From CAVQBP01 sp963723205 (GTDB lineage: Bacteria > Bacteroidota > Ignavibacteria > Ignavibacteriales > Ignavibacteriaceae), in assembly GCA_963723205.1 (NCBI GenBank), contig CAVRQC010000038.1:1-64000 (forward strand): a DNA stretch of 64,000 nucleotides, read 5' to 3'. Positions 1 through 8,742 of the stretch are shown here, one piece after another; the stretch's first letter is position 1; each line of letters opens with the position of its first letter. The position numbers were made by a program, and so were the translations under genes. The notes under the pieces were generated by a model, which saw nothing but the letters and a program-made list of their open reading frames with translations, did no database searches and was not told the DNA's origin.

Positions 1-706
1 CAGCATCGCTTCTGGTTTTATAATCATCATAAAACGTTTCCGGCAAAGGCAATTCTTTATTATCATACATATCAAAGTGTTTTTCATCCGGCATCCAATT
101 CCGATGCGGTCCTTTATTGTGAAGCATTAAACAAAATGGTTTACTTTTATCCCTGTGGTTCATCCAATTAATTGCAAAATCTGTAATCAAATCCGTAACA
201 TAACCTTCAATCCTTTTCTTATTTCCCATTTCAATAAAATCCGGATTGTAATACTCACCCTGTCCCGGCAGAATATTCCAGTAATCAAAACCTTCCGGAT
301 GGCTTTTAAGATGCCACTTGCCTACAATTGCTGTCTGGTAACCACTTTTGCGAAGAAGTTTAATAAAGGTCTCCTGTGAACCGTCAAAGGTTGTTCCGTT
401 ATCAATCATTCCGTTTATATGATTATATTTTCCTGTCAGGATGCACGCTCTGCTCGGGCCGCAAATAGCGTTTGTAACAAAACTGTCTTCGAACATCATA
501 CCTTCTTTTGCCAGCTTATCAATATTCGGTGTAACATTCAATTTACTGCCGTAACTGCTTATTGCCTGGTAAGCATGATCGTCTGACATGATAAATAAAA
601 TGTTCATCCGATTGTGAGGGTTACTGCATGCATCAAAAATCATAGGTGATAATGCTATACCTGCAGTGGTTAAAGCAACATCTTTAATAAATTCTCTTCT
701 TTTCAT
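1..706 (-). CDS. Sulfatase, S1 family (3' end beyond left edge)
   Basis: The frame opens at an ATG at 706 and runs off the left edge with no stop, so only the first 235 residues are visible. The N-terminus has a twin-arginine motif (KRREFIK) followed by a hydrophobic stretch and Cys27, so Tat export and perhaps lipidation are likely. SDDHAYQ (41-47) is the metal-binding start of the sulfatase fold. C82-G-P-S-R is the formylglycine signature, so the enzyme needs a maturase. VGKWHL and the downstream GPHRNWMP segment resemble GlcNAc-6-O-sulfatase-like S1 enzymes as I recall them; substrate is inferred. It is the last visible gene of the leftward glycan operon, 50 bp after the fucosidase. No Shine-Dalgarno is obvious. 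Confidence 0.88.
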   Translation of the reverse strand, partial: MKRREFIKDVALTTAGIALSPMIFDACSNPHNRMNILFIMSDDHAYQAISSYGSKLNVTPNIDKLAKEGMMFEDSFVTNAICGPSRACILTGKYNHINGMIDNGTTFDGSQETFIKLLRKSGYQTAIVGKWHLKSHPEGFDYWNILPGQGEYYNPDFIEMGNKKRIEGYVTDLITDFAINWMNHRDKSKPFCLMLHNKGPHRNWMPDEKHFDMYDNKELPLPETFYDDYKTRSDA

Positions 707-756
707 AATTTATTTTTTTGTTATTATAAAATGTATGAATGAATAAAATTTAAAAA

Positions 757-2571
757 TCATTTCATTAGAATTTCATCGACAAACAGCCAGGCATCGCCTC
801 CTGCTCCTTTATGCCAGGCAGGACATACTCCTAAATTTTCTGCAACTAATTTTACATATCTTGCTTGTACATTTTTCAGAGGGATCGTTATATCCAAAAT
901 AAGGACTGTATCATTTCTGGCAGATGCATTTATATTTTCCGACCCGGCTAGAGTATAATTCTGATTATCATCAGAGACATAGACCTTTACTGATTTCGGA
1001 AGAAAGATCCATGTATTTTGATCCTGAAGACACCCTATCCCGAATTTGTGAATTTCTTTTTCATCACCTAAATCAATCATTGCTTCAAAATCGGATTTCT
1101 CAAACCCCAGCCATTTGGAATCTGTATAGCTTAAAGAACCGCGGACTTCATCTGTTAATGATTTTAAACCATCTGCAGAATACTTAGGACTGAAAGGATA
1201 TTTAATCTTTATTACAGCACCGTCAAGTCCGGCTAAATGATTTTGAGGAATTTCCACCGGCTGAATTGAATCAATATTTTTATCAAACTGAATTTCAATA
1301 ACTGTATTGTTTAAATCAACCTGTTTAGTGGGTAAATTAATTTCTGTTTTACCATCAATAATTTTATAAGTAAGAGGCTGCCCATTATTTAAGATTGAAA
1401 TTGAATTAATTTTATATTTTTGGAATTCCGGTAATAATAATTTTTCGGGCCACTTAAAAAGATGAACAAATATTTTATTTTCTTTATGTGTAGATGCCAT
1501 CCAGCTTGTTGGTTTTATAGGACCGCCTTTTGTACCATATATACTTTCACCATTAATTTTAAGCCAGTCACCAATCTCTTTTAGCCTTTTGATTTGTCTT
1601 TGCTCAATTCTGCCATCAAACATCGGGGCAACATTTAATAATAAGTTTCCTCCGCCTCCTGCAGTTTGAGCCAAGGTCTGAATACATTCTCTCAGGCTTT
1701 TCATCTTATCATTAGGCGCCCATGACCAGTGTGTACAAATAGTAATACAAGATTCCCACGGCTGGTCCGGATAGAAAGCACCGATTTTTTGTTCGGGAGT
1801 TCCAAAATCACCGGCAAACTTATCTGATTCTGTCATCCCGTTTTCTCCCCGTCCTTTATCCACCCGGTTATTTATCAGGATATCATTTTTCAAGGAGCGA
1901 GCATATTTATATAATTCCATTCCATATTCATGTGTCCATGAATCCTCCCACCATCCATCGAGCCATAAGATATTTGTATCATAGTTTTCAATAAGTTCTT
2001 TTACTTGGTTTTTCAGGTACTTAAAATAAATCGGCATGCCCGTACTATCTATTGGTCTTGGATCTCCTCCATGCCTTGTTGTATAATATGGATTATACCA
2101 ATCAACAATTGAATAGTAGGTACCAAATAAAATTCCCTGTTTATGGCATTCTTCTTCCAATTCTTTTAAGATATCTTTTTTATAAGGAGTCGATGCAATA
2201 TCATAATTTGTGTATGCAGACGGCCATAAGCAGAATCCGTCATGGTGTTTTGTTACAATAACCAGATATTTCATTCCCGCATTTTTAAGTGCGCTGACCC
2301 ATTCTTTGGCATTAAAAAGGACAGGATCAAATTCCTTGTAGAGATTATCATAATCTTTTATTGGTACTTCGGTACCTCTTGACCATCCTATTTCAGTTCC
2401 GCGAAGAGTTACAGGTCCCCAGTGAATAAACATTCCGAATTTCAGATTCTGCCATTGATGTAAAACTTTTTCATTTGTTTTTAATTTAGGTGATAGTTCT
2501 CCGCCTCCGGTGGATTGGGCAAAACAAAAGAATGGAATTAAGATAAATGTAATTATAGTATTCTTAATCAA
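757..2571 (-). CDS. Alpha-L-fucosidase, GH29, secreted, with C-terminal F5/8-type-C-like domain
   Basis: A 604-residue GH29 enzyme that releases alpha-L-fucose. Residues 1-19 are a signal peptide. The catalytic barrel (about 35-370) has FGMFIHWG (45-52), KHHDGFCLW (108-116) and LWLDG (202-206), where Asp205 matches the GH29 nucleophile. Residues 460-604 look like a discoidin/F5-8-C carbohydrate-binding domain. The start is TTG at 2571, chosen because GGAG lies about 7 bases upstream and the signal peptide begins there. It lies 49 bp after the MFS porter gene in the leftward operon, which suggests that fucosylated glycans are part of the target. The acid/base residue cannot be assigned by eye. 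Confidence 0.93.
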   Translation of the reverse strand: MIKNTIITFILIPFFCFAQSTGGGELSPKLKTNEKVLHQWQNLKFGMFIHWGPVTLRGTEIGWSRGTEVPIKDYDNLYKEFDPVLFNAKEWVSALKNAGMKYLVIVTKHHDGFCLWPSAYTNYDIASTPYKKDILKELEEECHKQGILFGTYYSIVDWYNPYYTTRHGGDPRPIDSTGMPIYFKYLKNQVKELIENYDTNILWLDGWWEDSWTHEYGMELYKYARSLKNDILINNRVDKGRGENGMTESDKFAGDFGTPEQKIGAFYPDQPWESCITICTHWSWAPNDKMKSLRECIQTLAQTAGGGGNLLLNVAPMFDGRIEQRQIKRLKEIGDWLKINGESIYGTKGGPIKPTSWMASTHKENKIFVHLFKWPEKLLLPEFQKYKINSISILNNGQPLTYKIIDGKTEINLPTKQVDLNNTVIEIQFDKNIDSIQPVEIPQNHLAGLDGAVIKIKYPFSPKYSADGLKSLTDEVRGSLSYTDSKWLGFEKSDFEAMIDLGDEKEIHKFGIGCLQDQNTWIFLPKSVKVYVSDDNQNYTLAGSENINASARNDTVLILDITIPLKNVQARYVKLVAENLGVCPAWHKGAGGDAWLFVDEILMK

Positions 2572-2620
2572 ACTTCACTCCGTAGAACTTTTTTTGAATA
2601 TTTAAAATTCTTTTGAATGC

Positions 2621-4018
2621 TTAATTCACCCAAACCTTTTCAATTTCCTCAAGCGGTTTATTTTTTGTTTCAGGAACAAATTTCCAGGTGACTATAATAG
2701 CAGGAAAACAGGTTAATGCAAAAAGCCAGAATGTTCCGTAAGGTTTTATAGTTTCTAATAGAAAAGGAGTAAATTGCCCGACAATCCATGTACCTGTCCA
2801 TAGAGAAAGTGTAGCAATTCCCATTGCCCTTCCGCGTATTCGTGTTGGATAAATTTCCGACAAAATAACCCAAACCACCGGTCCGAATGAAAATGCAAAA
2901 CAAGCAATATAAAGCAGTATAAATACCAGAAGTAATGTACTTGATGTAATGTTTAATGCAAATAAAATTCCGACTATTATCAAAGAAATTACTGCACCTG
3001 TTACACCCCAAATAAGTAATGGTTTACGTCCGAATTTATCAATTGTAAAAATTGCAACAAAAGTAAAAAGAGTATTAACAATACCTATAGTTACCTGTCC
3101 CCAGAATGCGCTACCGGATCCTAATCCTGCTTCTTTTAAAATTTTCACACCGTAATAAATAATTGCATTTATACCGCTAAATTGTGAGAAAACAGCAAGT
3201 GAAATACCTATAATTAAAGCTTTAAATATTCCCGGCTTAAATAATTCTTTATATGATCCGGTTTTTGTGTTAAAACTTTGTTTGATATCCTGAATCTCTT
3301 TTCTTGCATTTGTTTCACCATTGATATGTGCAATTATTAAATGTGCCCTCTCTTCTTTTCCTTTTAACATTAAGAAACGGGGTGATTCAGGGACAAGAAA
3401 TAAACAAAGGAAAAAAAGGAATGCCGGAATAGTTCCTGCTCCGAACATACCGCGCCACATTTCATCTGCCATTATCCAATGCCAGAATGTTCCTGCTGAG
3501 TTCTGACTTCCGTTTGCACTTGTTAAGATCCAGTAATTCGAGAGATAAGCTGCTAATATTCCGATAGTGATAGCTAGCTGATATAATGTTACAAGTTTAC
3601 CCCGCATCCTGGGTATTGATATTTCAGAAATATATAATGGTGATACAATTGATGCGACACCGATCCCCAGCCCACCGATCAATCTGTAAATAACAAGCTG
3701 TAGATAAGATGAACTTATAGCGCAGCCTGCAGCGGATAAAAGGAATAAAATTGCGGAAAGCATTAAAACAGGTTTTCTGCCGAACTTGTCACTTAAATAC
3801 CCCGCTATTATAACACCAATAATACATCCGAGAAGTGCTATACCGACAAACCAGCCCTCAGCTAAAGCATCCAGTAAAAATTTATTTTTAACAAATCCCT
3901 CTGTACCTGATATAACAGCAGTATCGAATCCGAATAAAAAACCTCCTAACGCAGCTGCAAGGGCAAGCATCAATAAATAGCTGCTGTTTTCATTGCTGTA
4001 ATCTGCATTGAATTTCAT
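2621..4018 (-). CDS. MFS sugar porter (sugar:H+ symporter family)
   Basis: A 465-residue, 12-helix sugar porter. Family marks are visible: GFLFGFDTAVISG in helix 1, the loop GYLSDKFGRKP, the RLIGGLGIGVASIVSPLYISE stretch with R-G-K after helix 4, VPESPRFL closing the N-half, and PETKNKPLEEIE at the C-terminus. It should import a hexose or a deacetylated or fucose-type sugar released by the neighbouring hydrolases; the substrate cannot be read from sequence. Its ATG overlaps the stop of the isomerase gene (ATGA), so translation is probably coupled. XylE/GalP-type porters are the closest named relatives. Confidence 0.92.
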   Translation of the reverse strand: MKFNADYSNENSSYLLMLALAAALGGFLFGFDTAVISGTEGFVKNKFLLDALAEGWFVGIALLGCIIGVIIAGYLSDKFGRKPVLMLSAILFLLSAAGCAISSSYLQLVIYRLIGGLGIGVASIVSPLYISEISIPRMRGKLVTLYQLAITIGILAAYLSNYWILTSANGSQNSAGTFWHWIMADEMWRGMFGAGTIPAFLFFLCLFLVPESPRFLMLKGKEERAHLIIAHINGETNARKEIQDIKQSFNTKTGSYKELFKPGIFKALIIGISLAVFSQFSGINAIIYYGVKILKEAGLGSGSAFWGQVTIGIVNTLFTFVAIFTIDKFGRKPLLIWGVTGAVISLIIVGILFALNITSSTLLLVFILLYIACFAFSFGPVVWVILSEIYPTRIRGRAMGIATLSLWTGTWIVGQFTPFLLETIKPYGTFWLFALTCFPAIIVTWKFVPETKNKPLEEIEKVWVN

Positions 4019-5607
4019 TGATGCTCCTTGATAAAGGCTTTTACTACCCAGGCTTCCGAACTTCCTTTATTTACTAAAGTGTAGTTCTCTGCAGCTGCGG
4101 GAATTACAAAAGTTTCCGAATAATTAAAGTTCTGATTAAACCCGTTTTTTGTCTTAAGTATAATTGAATCACCTTGAACTAAATTACACACATGACATCT
4201 GTTATCTGTGTTAATTTCAACTGAAGTAGTAAACTCAATTCTTTCAACATCATAGAAATGTTCATGATGAGTTTTTAGATGAACTATTTTCCAATCTTTT
4301 CCTGCAGCTATAATTTCCAGTTTAGCAATAAATTCTTCTTCAACTAGTTTTCCTTTCCGATCAAAGAAAAGATTATTAAATGCATGATCAATATTAATCG
4401 GTCTTGGTTTTCCATCCAAATCCATCCTTAACCAGTCATACATTTTAAAAGTAAAGATATAAGGAGTACTTGATATTTCAAGGACAAGATTATTTATTCC
4501 TGAGCCATGAATTGTTCCATTCGGAATAAGCAATAGATCATGTGTATTTACAGGATGTGATTGAACATACTGATCAATATTTAACGGAACTGATTTTTCA
4601 TAACTATCGCAGAGTTGATTTCTGAATTGATCTGGTTGAATGCCCTCTTTAAATCCAAGATATACTTTAGCTTTTTCCTTGGTGTCAAAAATATAGTAGG
4701 TTTCATCCTGTGTAAAGTTCTCACCGAATTCATCCTTAATATACTCCGGTCTAGGATGACACTGAATGGATAAATTTCCACCATCAAAAGTATCTAAAAA
4801 ATCAAAACGGATTGGAAATTCAAAACCAAATTGCTTTGCAGCTTTACCAAGTACGGCTTCATATTCCTGGTACATCAGAAAATCAAAAGATATTTCTAAA
4901 AGTTTGTTGTCGCTTTCAAGCAAGAGTCCATTTTCAGGAACAATTAATTCAAATGACCAAGCATAATTTGGAACATCCTGAGCAAGTCCGTTAATATTAT
5001 CCTTTATCCATGATCCTCCCCATGGCCCGGGTTCAAACCACGGCCTAACCCTAAAAAAATTATGACTCATAGTTTTCAACGTTTCTCTTAAATCATCACC
5101 ATAAATTGATAAAAGTTCATTTGGCCGCTGAGCATCAATCAGATAATTAATTTGTGGAAGCAATTTTTTCTTATGTTCATTTAAAACAACCCAGTCAATA
5201 AAATAGAATCGCTTATACATGTATTTTGCATCTACTGTAAAAGTCGAACCAAGATTGCTGATGCTTCCGGCTCTCATTCTAAATTGAAGTTCATTTTTGG
5301 GCAAATCTGCATAAACAAGAAATCCATCCCAGCCTGCAAGTGCTGCCCCGGAACCATAAAGTATATTTATTTCAGCAGAATTATCAGGAATTATTTTATT
5401 CAATTTATCTTTATCAAAAAAATCAATTAACTCTAAATCCGTTTTTTTTCCAAATATTGCTTCTGAATCGCCCATATGTGGATTTATTATTTGAGCAATT
5501 GTTTCTTCAGCTTTCATAGCGCTTTTTACATCAAAGAAATTTACATGAATATTTCTTTTTGCAAATTCTTTTAAAGAGCTGTTCTGCAAGAAGCTCCCAG
5601 AATACAC
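4015..5607 (-). CDS. Mannose-6-phosphate isomerase-like part of a frameshifted ROK-PMI fusion
   Basis: This frame carries nearly all of a class I mannose-6-phosphate isomerase, which interconverts mannose-6-P and fructose-6-P. Visible marks are EPGPWGGSW, SIQCHPRPEY (Gln and His metal ligands), QDETYY (Glu ligand), LLLIPNGTIHGSG (His ligand) and INIDHAFNN. The nominal GTG start at 5607 is probably not real. The preceding ROK frame ends with DIYPSFHSGSG and IIIDGYIGVFWEL, which I recognise as the N-terminus of Bacteroidota isomerases of this type. Removing one base from the run at 5569-5575 (TTTAAAA on the coding strand) joins both into one protein of about 915 residues. So this is the C-terminal half of a broken or recoded gene. 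Confidence 0.82.
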   Translation of the reverse strand: MYSGSFLQNSSLKEFAKRNIHVNFFDVKSAMKAEETIAQIINPHMGDSEAIFGKKTDLELIDFFDKDKLNKIIPDNSAEINILYGSGAALAGWDGFLVYADLPKNELQFRMRAGSISNLGSTFTVDAKYMYKRFYFIDWVVLNEHKKKLLPQINYLIDAQRPNELLSIYGDDLRETLKTMSHNFFRVRPWFEPGPWGGSWIKDNINGLAQDVPNYAWSFELIVPENGLLLESDNKLLEISFDFLMYQEYEAVLGKAAKQFGFEFPIRFDFLDTFDGGNLSIQCHPRPEYIKDEFGENFTQDETYYIFDTKEKAKVYLGFKEGIQPDQFRNQLCDSYEKSVPLNIDQYVQSHPVNTHDLLLIPNGTIHGSGINNLVLEISSTPYIFTFKMYDWLRMDLDGKPRPINIDHAFNNLFFDRKGKLVEEEFIAKLEIIAAGKDWKIVHLKTHHEHFYDVERIEFTTSVEINTDNRCHVCNLVQGDSIILKTKNGFNQNFNYSETFVIPAAAENYTLVNKGSSEAWVVKAFIKEHQ

Positions 5608-6763
5608 CGATATATCCGTCTATTATAATTTTATTATGATTTGATAACTCTTCAACAATTCTTGCAATCCCCTGGTTAATTTTCCCCGAACCACTATGAA
5701 ATGACGGATATATATCATACTTTCCTTCAGATACAGGTATTTTTTTTACAGGTGCTAAAAATTGTTTTGTTTTTCTCCAGTTGGTGGTTTGGAGTTTACC
5801 ATTTTCATGGTTTTCATTATCCATATCAAAAGAATTTTGCAGTTTAAAGACAGACTGGTTTCTATAAAATTCATTATCAATTAACCTGGCAGCACCAAAT
5901 AATGCTGCATATTCACCAAGATTTGAAATATGAATATCTGTTTTAATATTTCTTGTTGATAATTCTTCTTTCAAGGTATCTTTAAATAAAACTGCGGATT
6001 TTGATACACTTCCACCTATAATTAATTTTTGAGCTTCAAATTCAATTAAATAACTACTAAGGAATTCAGCAAGATTAACTGCAAATTCATTGAATATCTG
6101 TAAGACAGATTTGTTGTGTTTTGCAAGTTGTGCAAGTTGTTCCACATTCTTCAAATGCTCGCCACTAATTTCAAAATAGCGATTAATAAACCAAAGGGCA
6201 CTAAAATAATCTTCTGCTCTTGCTTTCCTAAAAGGCTGATTGAAAAAGAAACCGCCTGGAGGCACACCCCTGCCGGAATCAACAATTCTGTTATCCTTAT
6301 AAAATGCAGAGCCAAAACCTGTTCCCAAAGTTAATCCAATTACATTTTTATCAATAAGCTTATCCTGCCATGTTTCTCCAACCAGGAAAGAATGTGCATC
6401 ATTCATAAAACGAATCTGCTTTGATAGAACAAGACCTTTTAATGCAAATGCCATTGCATATCTGACATTTAAACCAAATAATGATTCGTATTTACCTACA
6501 TTTAGAATTTCGGATATACCATTTGAATAATCAAAAGGACCGGGCATTGCTATGCCTATACCTTCAAGTTTCTTAATATTAATTTTTGATGAGCATTGCT
6601 GAACTAAACTAATCCAGCTTTTTAATATTTCGGAGAGATTACCTGAAGAATCGGTATAAGATCGAATTATGCTTTTGTCTATTACTTGTTGTTTCTCTAA
6701 ATCTACAATACCTGCCGTTGTATGTGTTCCCCCAATATCGATACCTATAGCAATTCGGTTCAT
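5531..6763 (-). CDS. ROK-fold sugar kinase-like domain plus N-terminus of PMI (frameshifted fusion)
   Basis: Residues 1 to about 300 form a ROK kinase-like domain: GIDIGGTHT (7-15) for phosphate binding, RFMNDAHS with the catalytic Asp, GLTLGTGFGS and IIGGSVS. It lacks the Cys-x-Cys-Gly-x2-Gly-Cys zinc motif found in the two other ROK proteins of this locus. Residues about 345-395 belong to the isomerase. The last 13 residues (KRICKKKYSCKFL) look out of frame. The ORF stops at TGA 5531-5533 and overlaps the isomerase frame by 77 bp in the +1 phase. The stop is preceded by CTT, giving CTT-TGA, the same codon pair as the prfB recoding site. Probable role: phosphorylation and isomerisation of a hexose by one protein. 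Confidence 0.8.
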   Translation of the reverse strand: MNRIAIGIDIGGTHTTAGIVDLEKQQVIDKSIIRSYTDSSGNLSEILKSWISLVQQCSSKINIKKLEGIGIAMPGPFDYSNGISEILNVGKYESLFGLNVRYAMAFALKGLVLSKQIRFMNDAHSFLVGETWQDKLIDKNVIGLTLGTGFGSAFYKDNRIVDSGRGVPPGGFFFNQPFRKARAEDYFSALWFINRYFEISGEHLKNVEQLAQLAKHNKSVLQIFNEFAVNLAEFLSSYLIEFEAQKLIIGGSVSKSAVLFKDTLKEELSTRNIKTDIHISNLGEYAALFGAARLIDNEFYRNQSVFKLQNSFDMDNENHENGKLQTTNWRKTKQFLAPVKKIPVSEGKYDIYPSFHSGSGKINQGIARIVEELSNHNKIIIDGYIGVFWELLAEQLFKRICKKKYSCKFL

Positions 6764-6819
6764 AGCAATAGACTATTAAAATATAAAATAATTTATAGAA
6801 CCAGGGAGCATGAACACTT

Positions 6820-8724
6820 TTAACTTAGTGTCTTGAAACCCTGCACTTTCAGATTAAAATAAATAACGGTAGCGGCAACAACGCCAATTAATAATATTAT
6901 TATCCCGGTTAAAAAATCTGCGAAAATAATATTACCTACACCAAATAATGAAGCATAAACCAGTATGATTCCCATTATCCAGTTCACTAATGTTCTGCCA
7001 AAATAATTTTTTTGCTTGGTTTCAGGTAACATACTTTGAATATGTTTCCATCCGATTCCACCCGGATATGTTCTTTTGTAAAATGACAATAGTGTTTTCT
7101 CATCGGTGGGACTTGTTAAAAAAGTAACAATTAACCAGACTATTGTAGTACCAATAACAGTTGGATAAAGGGTCATTGGCGATTCCATTCCAAAACCATA
7201 AACTGAAACCGGGTAAATTATTAAAGGAGCTATCATTGCAGAAATTTCAGACCATGCATTTATCCTCCACCAGTACCATCTTAAAATAAGAACAGCACCT
7301 ATTCCGGCACTTGCATTTATTATAAATATCCAGGCACCGGAAACCGTGGTAAGAAAAACATCTGTTATGATAAGTGAAAATATGGTCAGCAGGATCATTG
7401 CTATACGAGATACCCTAACATAATGTTTTTCATTGGCACTTTTCTTAATAAAACGCCGGTAAAAATCGTTTATCAGGTAAGATGTTCCCCAGTTCAATTG
7501 TGAAGCTATTGTGGACATATAAGCTGCCAAAAAAACCGCTATCAACATTCCGAGAAAACCGGTTGGTAAATACATAAGCATTAATTTTGGGTACATAACT
7601 CCGGGATCAACTGTGTTTTCATATTCATCATACACTTTTTTGAATTCAGGTGATTTATAAACCGGATCATTCGAATTTAAAAGCTCCTGGTGGTTATATG
7701 CTTCAACAACTTTTTCATATAAAACCGGGTGCTGTACTTTAATTACTTCCGGACTTTGTGCCCTTGGAAGTAGTACCAAAGCTGCCAGCGCTACCAATAT
7801 CCAGGGCCATGGACGTACTGTATAATTAGCAATTGTAAACCATAATGTGGCAAACAAACTATGTTTTTCGTCTTTAGCAGACATCATTCGCTGTGCAACA
7901 TAACCGCCGCCGCCGGGATCAGAACCCGGATACCAACTGGACCACCATTGCAAACCAATATAGGCAAAGAATGCACCGACGGGAATGGCCAGGACACCTC
8001 CCGTGATCCCTTCTGCGGATATTTTTCCTACCTTAGGTAAGAAATCAAGAACCTGCGGAGCAAGTTTATCTTTCAGTGCTACTATACCGCCAACCTGTGG
8101 CAGGTTAACTACTATAACCGCTAATATAATACATCCGGTCATTGCAAACAGAAATTGAAAACTATCGGTCCTTGCCGTACCTAATAAACCAGAGGCAGAG
8201 GCATAGATTGCGATTATCGCCGCGGCAATTACAACAAGTAAAAAAGGATCAATACCTGGGATGGTAACATGAAATATTTTTTCCATAGCCTTGTTTACCC
8301 ACCCCATTACAATGGCATTCATAAACAGTCCGAGGTATATGGCTCTGAAACCCCTCAGAACAGCAGCTGCTTTTCCTGAATAGCGAATCTCAACAAATTC
8401 GACATCGGTCATTATGTTGGCACGGCGCCATAATTTTGCAAAAAAGAAAACAGTCAGCATTGCACCGATCGCCATGTTCCACCATAACCAGTTACCTGCT
8501 ATTCCGTTACGTGCTACTAATTCAGTAACCGCCAGAGGAGTATCTGCCGCAAATGTTGTAGCAACCATTGCTGTTCCCGCAATATACCATGGAAGATTTC
8601 TCCCGGATAGAAAGAACTCCCCGGTATCTTTTCCGGCACGCCTTGTGTAGTAGGCGGCAATTGAAAAAACAACGACAAAAAAGAGTACTATTACTACTAT
8701 ATCAAGAATTTGGATATGATGCAT
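6820..8724 (-). CDS. SSS-family sodium:solute symporter (sugar type)
   Basis: A 634-residue integral membrane protein with about 14-15 hydrophobic helices, starting at ATG 8724. The N-terminal YYTRRAGKDTGEFFLSGRNL and the following GTAMVATTFAADTP match the long sugar-type (SGLT-like) branch of the sodium:solute symporters. There is a soluble insertion between helices near residues 330-375. It lies 18 bp after the chitinase gene and 56 bp before the ROK-PMI gene. The position between chitinase and kinase makes N-acetylglucosamine or chitobiose the most likely substrate, which is inference from context. Confidence 0.92.
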   Translation of the reverse strand: MHHIQILDIVVIVLFFVVVFSIAAYYTRRAGKDTGEFFLSGRNLPWYIAGTAMVATTFAADTPLAVTELVARNGIAGNWLWWNMAIGAMLTVFFFAKLWRRANIMTDVEFVEIRYSGKAAAVLRGFRAIYLGLFMNAIVMGWVNKAMEKIFHVTIPGIDPFLLVVIAAAIIAIYASASGLLGTARTDSFQFLFAMTGCIILAVIVVNLPQVGGIVALKDKLAPQVLDFLPKVGKISAEGITGGVLAIPVGAFFAYIGLQWWSSWYPGSDPGGGGYVAQRMMSAKDEKHSLFATLWFTIANYTVRPWPWILVALAALVLLPRAQSPEVIKVQHPVLYEKVVEAYNHQELLNSNDPVYKSPEFKKVYDEYENTVDPGVMYPKLMLMYLPTGFLGMLIAVFLAAYMSTIASQLNWGTSYLINDFYRRFIKKSANEKHYVRVSRIAMILLTIFSLIITDVFLTTVSGAWIFIINASAGIGAVLILRWYWWRINAWSEISAMIAPLIIYPVSVYGFGMESPMTLYPTVIGTTIVWLIVTFLTSPTDEKTLLSFYKRTYPGGIGWKHIQSMLPETKQKNYFGRTLVNWIMGIILVYASLFGVGNIIFADFLTGIIILLIGVVAATVIYFNLKVQGFKTLS

Positions 8725-8742
8725 ATTGTAAGTCTTTTAATG

